The position numbers were made by a program, and so were the translations under genes. A stretch of 64,000 bases of DNA from Pseudomonas sp. Irchel s3h17. Lineage in GTDB: Bacteria; Pseudomonadota; Gammaproteobacteria; Pseudomonadales; Pseudomonadaceae. Numbering within the stretch: position 1 is the first letter of the stretch; every line of letters begins with the position of its first letter. The notes beneath the pieces were generated by a model that saw only the letters and a program-made list of their open reading frames with translations, searched no databases and had not been told where the DNA came from. Positions 58,327 through 64,000 of the stretch are shown piece by piece. The stretch is from NCBI RefSeq assembly GCF_900187505.1, contig NZ_FYDL01000007.1:234726-298725 (forward strand), given 5' to 3'.

Positions 58327-58362
58327 TAGTTAATTGACATAACTAATTAGCCGGTTTAGTTT
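58327..58362 (+). promoter_or_regulatory. Promoter and probable MarR operator of ech-vdh-fcs
   Basis: TTGACA (58334-58339) and TAGTTT (58357-58362), 17-bp spacer. The dyad TAGTTA-N7-TAACTA (58327-58345) covers the -35, a position where MarR-type binding would block RNA polymerase. Confidence 0.65.
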
Positions 58363-58401
58363 TTGCTCATCTTCAAACCCAGAACAAGAGTGAGCATCGC
58401 C

Positions 58402-59232
58402 ATGAGCAATTACGAAGGTCGCTGGACAACGGTCAAGGTGGAAATCGACGAAGGCATCGCCTGGGTCATCCTCAACCGCCCGGAAAAACGCAACGCCATG
58501 AGCCCGACCCTGAACCGCGAGATGATCGACGTTCTGGAAACCCTGGAGCAGGATCCGGCCGCTGGCGTGCTGGTGCTCACCGGTGCCGGCGATGCCTGGA
58601 CCGCGGGTATGGACCTCAAGGAATACTTCCGCGAAGTGGATGCCGGTCCGGAAATCCTTCAGGAAAAAATCCGTCGCGAAGCCTCTCAGTGGCAATGGAA
58701 ACTGCTGCGCATGTACGCCAAGCCGACCATCGCCATGGTCAACGGCTGGTGCTTCGGTGGCGGTTTCAGCCCGCTGGTGGCCTGCGACCTGGCGATCTGC
58801 GCCGACGAGGCGACCTTCGGCCTGTCGGAAATCAACTGGGGCATCCCGCCGGGCAACCTGGTGAGCAAAGCCATGGCCGACACCGTGGGTCATCGCCAGT
58901 CGCTGTACTACATCATGACCGGCAAGACCTTTGGCGGGCAGAAGGCCGCCGAGATGGGCCTGGTCAACGAGAGCGTGCCCCTGGCGCAACTGCGCGAAGT
59001 GACCCTCGAGCTGGCGCGCAACCTGCTGGAGAAAAACCCGGTGGTGCTGCGAGCGGCCAAGCATGGTTTCAAACGTTGCCGCGAACTGACCTGGGAGCAG
59101 AACGAGGATTACCTCTACGCCAAGCTCGACCAGTCGCGCCTGCTGGACACCGAAGGCGGTCGCGAACAGGGCATGAAGCAGTTTCTCGACGACAAGAGCA
59201 TCAAGCCCGGTTTGCAGACGTACAAACGCTGA
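58402..59232 (+). CDS. ech: Hydroxycinnamoyl-CoA hydratase-lyase
   Basis: 276 residues from ATG 58402, the exact length of the P. fluorescens enzyme. Crotonase fold: ILNRPEKRNAMSPTLNREMI, AWTAGMDLKEYFREVD (oxyanion loop and catalytic region), WCFGGGFSPLVACDLAICAD and FGLSEINWGIPPGNLVSKAM with the catalytic Glu. Hydrates feruloyl-CoA and splits it to vanillin and acetyl-CoA. First of ech-vdh-fcs. Confidence 0.97.
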   Translation: MSNYEGRWTTVKVEIDEGIAWVILNRPEKRNAMSPTLNREMIDVLETLEQDPAAGVLVLTGAGDAWTAGMDLKEYFREVDAGPEILQEKIRREASQWQWKLLRMYAKPTIAMVNGWCFGGGFSPLVACDLAICADEATFGLSEINWGIPPGNLVSKAMADTVGHRQSLYYIMTGKTFGGQKAAEMGLVNESVPLAQLREVTLELARNLLEKNPVVLRAAKHGFKRCRELTWEQNEDYLYAKLDQSRLLDTEGGREQGMKQFLDDKSIKPGLQTYKR

Positions 59233-59344
59233 CCCCGGCGGTGCACGGAGGGCAGGCTGGCCGGGTGATCGAACGCCCGCCAGCGCTTGGTCCCGGTGCT
59301 CCCCTCGAACGTATTCCCGACAAAGACAATAAAGAGGAATTCCC

Positions 59345-60793
59345 ATGCTGGACGTGCCCCTGCTGATCGGCGGCCAGTCGTGCCCCGCCCGTGACGGTCG
59401 AACCTTCGACCGGCGTAATCCGGTGACCGGTGAAGTCGTGTCGCGAGTTGCCGCCGCCACCCTGGAAGATGCCGATGCCGCCGTGGCCGCGGCCAAGGCG
59501 GCGTTTCCGGCCTGGGCAGCCCTGGCTCCCAATGAACGTCGCACCCGGCTGCTGCGTGCGGCCGAACAGCTGCAGGCCCGCAGTGCGGAGTTCATCGCGG
59601 CGGCCGGCGAGACCGGCGCCATGGCCAACTGGTACGGCTTCAACGTACACCTGGCGGCCAACCTGTTGCGCGAAGCTGCCTCCCTGACCACCCAGATCAA
59701 CGGCGAGGTGATTGCGTCCGATGTTCCCGGCAGTTTCGCCATGGCCCTGCGTCAGCCCTGCGGCGTGGTGCTGGGTATCGCGCCGTGGAATGCCCCGGTG
59801 ATCCTCGCCACCCGTGCCATCGCCATGCCGTTGGCCTGTGGCAACACCGTGGTCCTCAAGGCCTCGGAGCTGAGCCCGGCGGTGCACCGGCTGATCGGCC
59901 AGGTATTGCAGGATGCGGGCCTGGGCGATGGCGTGGTCAACGTCATCAGCAACGCGCCCGCGGATGCCGCGGCCATAGTCGAGCGGCTGATCGCCAACCC
60001 GGCGGTACGTCGGGTCAACTTCACCGGCTCGACCCATGTCGGGCGCATCGTCGGTGAACTGTCGGCGCGGCATCTCAAGCCGGCTTTGCTGGAGCTGGGC
60101 GGCAAGGCGCCGTTCCTGGTGCTGGACGACGCCGACCTGGAGGCCGCGGTGCAGGCCGCCGCCTTTGGCGCCTACTTCAACCAGGGGCAGATCTGCATGT
60201 CCACCGAGCGCCTGATCGTCGACACCCGGGTGGCCGATGCCTTTGTGGCCCGGCTGGCGGCGAAGATCGCCACCTTGCCGGCGGGCAACCCGGATGCCGG
60301 TGATTCAGTCCTCGGTTCCCTGGTGGACGCCAGCGCCGGCGAGCGCATCAAGGGGTTGATCGACGATGCCCTCGACAAGGGCGCCACCCTGGTCACGGGC
60401 GGTCAGCTGGAGGGCAGCATTCTGCAGCCGACCTTGCTCGATGGCGTCACGGCTGCCATGCGCCTGTACCACGAGGAGTCCTTCGGCCCGGTGGCCGTAG
60501 TGCTCCGTGCCGAGGGCGATGAAGAACTGCTGCGCCTGGCCAACGATTCCGAGTTCGGCCTGTCGGCGGCGATCTTCAGTCGCGACACCGGTCGCGCCCT
60601 GGCCCTCGCCCAACGGGTCGAGTCGGGCATCTGCCATATCAACGGCCCGACCGTGCACGACGAGGCGCACATGCCATTCGGTGGGGTGAAGTCCAGTGGC
60701 TACGGCAGTTTTGGCGGCAAGGCGGCCATTGAGCAGTTCACCCAGTTGCGTTGGGTCACCTTGCAGAACGGTGCACGGCACTACCCGATCTGA
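59345..60793 (+). CDS. vdh: Vanillin dehydrogenase
   Basis: 482 residues, aldehyde dehydrogenase family: GIAPWNAPVILATRAIAMPL, catalytic Glu in LELGGKAPFLV, catalytic Cys in NQGQICMSTERLIV, and FGPVAVVL. Converts vanillin to vanillate with NAD+. Located 112 bp after ech; AGAGGAATTCCC precedes the ATG. Confidence 0.95.
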   Translation: MLDVPLLIGGQSCPARDGRTFDRRNPVTGEVVSRVAAATLEDADAAVAAAKAAFPAWAALAPNERRTRLLRAAEQLQARSAEFIAAAGETGAMANWYGFNVHLAANLLREAASLTTQINGEVIASDVPGSFAMALRQPCGVVLGIAPWNAPVILATRAIAMPLACGNTVVLKASELSPAVHRLIGQVLQDAGLGDGVVNVISNAPADAAAIVERLIANPAVRRVNFTGSTHVGRIVGELSARHLKPALLELGGKAPFLVLDDADLEAAVQAAAFGAYFNQGQICMSTERLIVDTRVADAFVARLAAKIATLPAGNPDAGDSVLGSLVDASAGERIKGLIDDALDKGATLVTGGQLEGSILQPTLLDGVTAAMRLYHEESFGPVAVVLRAEGDEELLRLANDSEFGLSAAIFSRDTGRALALAQRVESGICHINGPTVHDEAHMPFGGVKSSGYGSFGGKAAIEQFTQLRWVTLQNGARHYPI

Positions 60794-60817
60794 GCATCCG
60801 TCGCACCGTCGGGTGAC

Positions 60818-60835
60818 GAGCGCTTGCGAGCGCTC
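60818..60835 (+). other. Hairpin in the vdh-fcs gap
   Basis: GAGCGCT-TGCG-AGCGCTC, 25 bases after the vdh stop, no U tract. Could stabilise the vdh mRNA end or tune fcs expression. Confidence 0.4.
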
Positions 60836-60951
60836 GCCGCCCACGTGCCAGCCAGACATAACAATAACAAGGCTGCAGCCACCGGCTGCCACGCACCTGG
60901 TCGAACTGCTTTGCAGCAGACCGGAGACGTGCCTTGATGGAGGACAAGCAC

Positions 60952-62835
60952 GTGAGTTCCGAATTCAGATCGCCACCCCAGGCCGAGGCCCGTACACCGC
61001 GTTATCGCCAGGTGTCCATCGGCCATCCGGCGGTCGAGGTCAGCGAAGCGCAGGGCGTCCTGTACATGCGTTCCCTGGAACCCTTGGCCGAATTGCCCGG
61101 GCGCCTGCTGGACCGTCTGCTGCATTGGGCGCAAGTGCGCCCGCAACAGACTTTTATCGCGGCGCGCCAGGCCGGCGGCGACTGGCGTCGGGTCAGCTAC
61201 GCCGAGATGCTCGCCAGCGTCCGCGCCATTGCCCAAAGCCTGCTGGGTTACGGCCTGTCAGCCGAGCGCCCCTTGGCGCTGTTGTCGGGCAATGACATCG
61301 AACACCTGCAGATCGCGCTGGGCGCCATGTATGCCGGTATTCCCTATAGCCCGATTTCGCCGGCCTATTCGTTGCTGTCCCAGGACTTCGCCAAGTTGCG
61401 GCATGTCTGCGATCTGTTGCAACCCGGGCTGGTGTTCGTCAGCGATGCCGCCGCCTACCAGCGGGCGATCGACGCGGTATTACCCGGCGAGACACCGCTG
61501 ATTACCGTTCGCGGCGAAGTGGCGGGGCGGCGGCAGACCCCCTTTGCCAGTCTGCTGCAACAACCCGGTGGCAGCGAAGCTGAAGCGGCGTTTGCCGCCA
61601 CCGGCCCGGACAGCATCGCCAAGTTCCTGTTTACCTCCGGCTCCACCAAGCTGCCCAAGGCGGTGGTCACCACCCAGCGCATGCTCTGCGCCAACCAGCA
61701 GATGCTGTTGCAGACCTTTCCGGTGTTCGGCGAAGAGCCTCCGGTGCTGGTGGACTGGCTGCCGTGGAACCACACCTTTGGTGGCAGCCACAACGTCGGC
61801 ATCGTGCTGTACAACGGTGGCACCTTTTACCTGGACGACGGCAAGCCCACCGCCCAGGGGTTTGCCGAGACACTGCGCAACCTCAAGGAAATCTCGCCCA
61901 CCGCCTACCTGACCGTGCCCAAGGGCTGGGAAGAACTGGTCAGCGCCCTGGAGCAGGACGGCGAGTTGCGCGACCGTTTCTTCGCGCGCATGAAACTGTT
62001 CTTTTTCGCCGCCGCCGGTTTGTCCCAGCGGATCTGGGATCGCCTGGACCGGGTCGCCGAGCAGCATTGTGGCGAACGTATTCGCATGATGGCCGGGCTT
62101 GGCATGACCGAGGCATCACCGTCCTGCACCTTCACCACCGGGCCACTGTCCATGGCCGGTTATGTCGGCCTGCCGGCCCCCGGTTGTGAGGTGCGGCTGG
62201 TGCCGGTGGACGGCAAGCTGGAAGGGCGCTTTCGCGGGCCGCACATCATGCCCGGCTACTGGCGTGCGCCGCAGCAGACCGCCGAGGTGTTCGACGAGCA
62301 GGGCTACTACTGTTCCGGCGATGCGCTGAAACTGGCTGACGCCTGTGATCCGCAACTGGGGTTGATGTTCGACGGGCGCATCGCTGAAGACTTCAAGCTC
62401 AGCTCCGGGGTCTTTGTCAGCGTCGGCCCGATGCGCAATCGCGCGGTGCTTGAAGGTTCGCCCTATGTCCAGGACCTGGTGGTGGCCGCGCCGGACCGCG
62501 AGTGCCTGGGGGCCCTGGTCTTTCCCCGGCTGTACGAATGCCGACGCCTGTCCGGCTTGGGCCCGGACGCCAGCGATGCCGAGGTCCTGGCCAGCGCGCC
62601 GGTACGCCAGTGGTTCGCCGAGTGGCTGCAACGGCTCAACCGCGACGCCAACGGTAATGCCAGCCGCCTGGAGTGGATCACGCTGCTGGACGAGCCGGCC
62701 TCCATCGACCGCGGCGAAATCACCGACAAGGGCTCGATCAACCAGCGCGCGGTGCTGCAGTGGCGCGCCGACAAGGTCGAGGCGCTGTATCGCGGCGAGG
62801 AGCCTTCCATCCTGCGTGCCGGTTCTCAGTCGTGA
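60952..62835 (+). CDS. fcs: Feruloyl-CoA synthetase
   Basis: About 627 residues from GTG 60952, chosen because GGAGGA lies 7 bases before it; ATG 60937 is an alternative that would overlap that motif. Adenylate-forming family: FTSGSTKLPKAVVTT, WLPWNHTFGGSHN, AGLGMTEASPSCTFTTGPLS, YYCSGDALKLAD. The sequence FTSGSTKLPKAVV and WNHTFGGSHNVGIVLYNGG match feruloyl-CoA synthases. Makes feruloyl-CoA from ferulate, CoA and ATP. Third of ech-vdh-fcs, the order seen in P. putida. Confidence 0.94.
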   Translation: MSSEFRSPPQAEARTPRYRQVSIGHPAVEVSEAQGVLYMRSLEPLAELPGRLLDRLLHWAQVRPQQTFIAARQAGGDWRRVSYAEMLASVRAIAQSLLGYGLSAERPLALLSGNDIEHLQIALGAMYAGIPYSPISPAYSLLSQDFAKLRHVCDLLQPGLVFVSDAAAYQRAIDAVLPGETPLITVRGEVAGRRQTPFASLLQQPGGSEAEAAFAATGPDSIAKFLFTSGSTKLPKAVVTTQRMLCANQQMLLQTFPVFGEEPPVLVDWLPWNHTFGGSHNVGIVLYNGGTFYLDDGKPTAQGFAETLRNLKEISPTAYLTVPKGWEELVSALEQDGELRDRFFARMKLFFFAAAGLSQRIWDRLDRVAEQHCGERIRMMAGLGMTEASPSCTFTTGPLSMAGYVGLPAPGCEVRLVPVDGKLEGRFRGPHIMPGYWRAPQQTAEVFDEQGYYCSGDALKLADACDPQLGLMFDGRIAEDFKLSSGVFVSVGPMRNRAVLEGSPYVQDLVVAAPDRECLGALVFPRLYECRRLSGLGPDASDAEVLASAPVRQWFAEWLQRLNRDANGNASRLEWITLLDEPASIDRGEITDKGSINQRAVLQWRADKVEALYRGEEPSILRAGSQS

Positions 62836-62943
62836 GCAGTGTGGGGCAGGGCACTGCGGTGTCCTGGCCCCACTCAGGCAGTTGAGTGCCGTAGGTGTTG
62901 ATCAATACGGCTACTCGCGCGATTGCGCGGAGCTCAGTAATTC

Positions 62944-63879
62944 TCATTGTTTTTTCAGCTGATCGATTGCCGACGCGTGCACACCGGCATTGGCGATGGA
63001 GCGAGGAAACCTCGGCTCGTAACACAGCAACAGTGACACCCAGTGCGCGCCGGCATGGATCAGGATCAGTGGGAGTAACAGCAGGTGGATCGGTATGAAA
63101 ATCCACAAGGCCGGCGTCTTGATAAAGCCAGTGTCCAGGCGCCAGACAGCGCTGAGGGAATGCCAAGGCCAGGGAAACCTGGGCAATAACCGTTTGGGCG
63201 CGGGCGCGGCCCCGGGGCCGTCTTCCATGTAGCGCCGGATGTACTCCCAGAAGGCCAGTAACTCAGCGGCATTGCGGGTCGGCTTGCCGACGAGGGTCAT
63301 CTCGAAATCATCCTTGGGATTGCCATCGGCGTCAGACACCGCGTGGTATTCCTTTTCCCAGCCCAGCAAGACAAACCCACCGGTGCCGTCCAGTTCGGAC
63401 ATGTCGGGGTTGATGCAGACGTCGGTCTTGTCCCAGTCCAGCGCCACCACCCCGCCCAGGTGCTTGGGGCGAAGCAGGTAGACCTTGCGGGTGATGCGGT
63501 TGAAACGGACGATCAGGCGGCGGGCGGTGAAGGCCTCGAGGCGTAGGTAGGGGAAGGCGTACTTGAGGTAAAAATACATCGATATTGCGGGAATAGCCGG
63601 GAACATCCAATTGAATAGATAGTCGGTAATATCTAGTGGTGTACCGGAGGTTCTTGCTCCTGCAATGAACTCACTTATTACTAAGTATAGGGATATTGAT
63701 AACATCCATAAAAGTATTGCGCCACCGCCACCTACAATAAGCGTAATCACTCCTCGCTTCTCATCGCTTGGGGTGCGGGCATCTATGTAAGTCGAGTTGT
63801 AGCAATATAAAGATTCATTGTGGTAGACCGCTTCAGATACACGTTGTGTGACGCCTATGGGGGGTATTTTTTCGGTTCT
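62944..63879 (-). pseudogene. DUF6708-like membrane protein gene lacking its 5' end
   Basis: An open frame of 311 codons reads from just after a stop at 63880-63882 to 62944. The best start is GTG 63750, but upstream codons (AVYHNESLYCYNSTYIDART) look like genuine protein before the first membrane helices (about 63650-63750). Two N-terminal and one or two C-terminal helices enclose a soluble part (LRLEAFTARRLIVRFNRITR, LLRPKHLGGVVALDWDKTDV) typical of DUF6708 proteins, often linked to type VI secretion effector-immunity loci. The N-terminus seems lost at the putative IS end. Confidence 0.6.
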
Positions 63880-63882
63880 TCA

Positions 63883-64000
63883 CGGAATCCCGGGAAACAC
63901 AGAAACAAGAACGCCGATTTGATTGATGATGTTCGTGCGAGCAAACACATCTAACAAACCGGCGTTCTTATGCGTGATATTAATACTTTCCTTCCTTTTT
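63883..64000 (+). mobile_element. Probable left end of an insertion sequence, runs off the window
   Basis: The DUF6708-like frame breaks at about 63882. To the right is A/T-richer DNA with an inverted repeat AAGAACGCCG (63908 region) / CGGCGTTCTT (63960-63969) directly before an ATG, a layout that in many IS elements hides the transposase start from read-through. The other end and target duplication are outside the window. Confidence 0.45.
63970..64000 (+). CDS. Start of an ORF at the window edge, possibly a transposase
   Basis: ATG 63970 opens MRDINTFLPF and remains open to the edge (10 codons). Too short to identify. A transposase is suggested only by the preceding hairpin and by the broken neighbour gene. 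Confidence 0.35.
   Translation, partial: MRDINTFLPF

Overview
This is chromosomal DNA of a Pseudomonas of the fluorescens group. The main indications are the TTG-started gacA-uvrC-pgsA-tRNA-Gly block, a 276-residue hydroxycinnamoyl-CoA hydratase-lyase beside vdh and fcs, Cti, an OprD-family porin, a CbtAB-type cobalt uptake operon under a cobalamin riboswitch, and many REP/REPIN palindromes of the GTGGCGAG(G/C)GAGC and GTAGGAGC types. Nearly all genes are ordinary, intact housekeeping or catabolic genes with high GC. No CRISPR array, complete prophage or secretion system is present.

Layout. 0-7.2 kb: a partial unknown gene, a membrane protein, a NYN-nuclease gene cut in two by a small inverted-repeat element, a glutathione transferase, a MocR-type regulator divergent from a BenE permease, a CsrA/Rsm paralogue, a probable small RNA and a glycine-zipper protein. 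7.4-14.3 kb: metH, cti, nfuA. 14.4-24.1 kb: a B12 region in two riboswitch-controlled units facing away from each other (cbtB-cbtA-cobE with cobM on the minus strand; cobW-cobN-chlI-like-VWA on the plus strand). 24.2-32.6 kb: a DUF2790 protein, a diguanylate cyclase, a ridA-iclR-fold III PLP enzyme-kdgK cluster, a parvulin and a hybrid histidine kinase. 33.2-39.2 kb: 3-hydroxybutyrate use (gntP-bdhA-aacS) with a sigma-54 promoter, a dyad and the matching HbcR-like regulator. 39.3-44.9 kb: yejABEF peptide importer. 45-49.2 kb: parvulin, cytoplasmic lipase, a DAHP synthase behind an aromatic-codon attenuator, a nitrilase-family amidase and an acetyltransferase remnant. 49.3-52.6 kb: gacA-uvrC-pgsA-tRNA-Gly. 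52.7-62.8 kb: M20 peptidase, then the ferulate-to-vanillate block (MFS transporter, OprD porin, MarR regulator, ech-vdh-fcs). 62.9-64 kb: a membrane gene whose 5' end is lost at what looks like the left end of an insertion sequence.

How genes work together. B12: cobalt uptake, corrin ring steps, cobalt insertion, and B12-dependent MetH sit within 17 kb. Ferulate: porin and permease bring it in, Fcs activates it, Ech cleaves it to vanillin, Vdh oxidises it to vanillate, and the MarR protein probably controls a site overlapping the ech promoter. 3-Hydroxybutyrate: GntP permease, BdhA and AacS deliver acetoacetyl-CoA.

The best leads are non-coding. (1) Three elements (1640-1815, 6509-6725, 28613-28791) share 18-bp terminal inverted repeats but carry different REP cores; two have perfect 11-bp target duplications and one has split a NYN-LOTUS gene. 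(2) A complete attenuator precedes the DAHP synthase gene, with a second aromatic-rich small ORF behind it. (3) A 13-bp tandem repeat contains the yejE stop codon. (4) A decayed tRNA-Gly copy with its terminator lies 2.1 kb from the intact one. (5) A probable small RNA lies next to a csrA paralogue.
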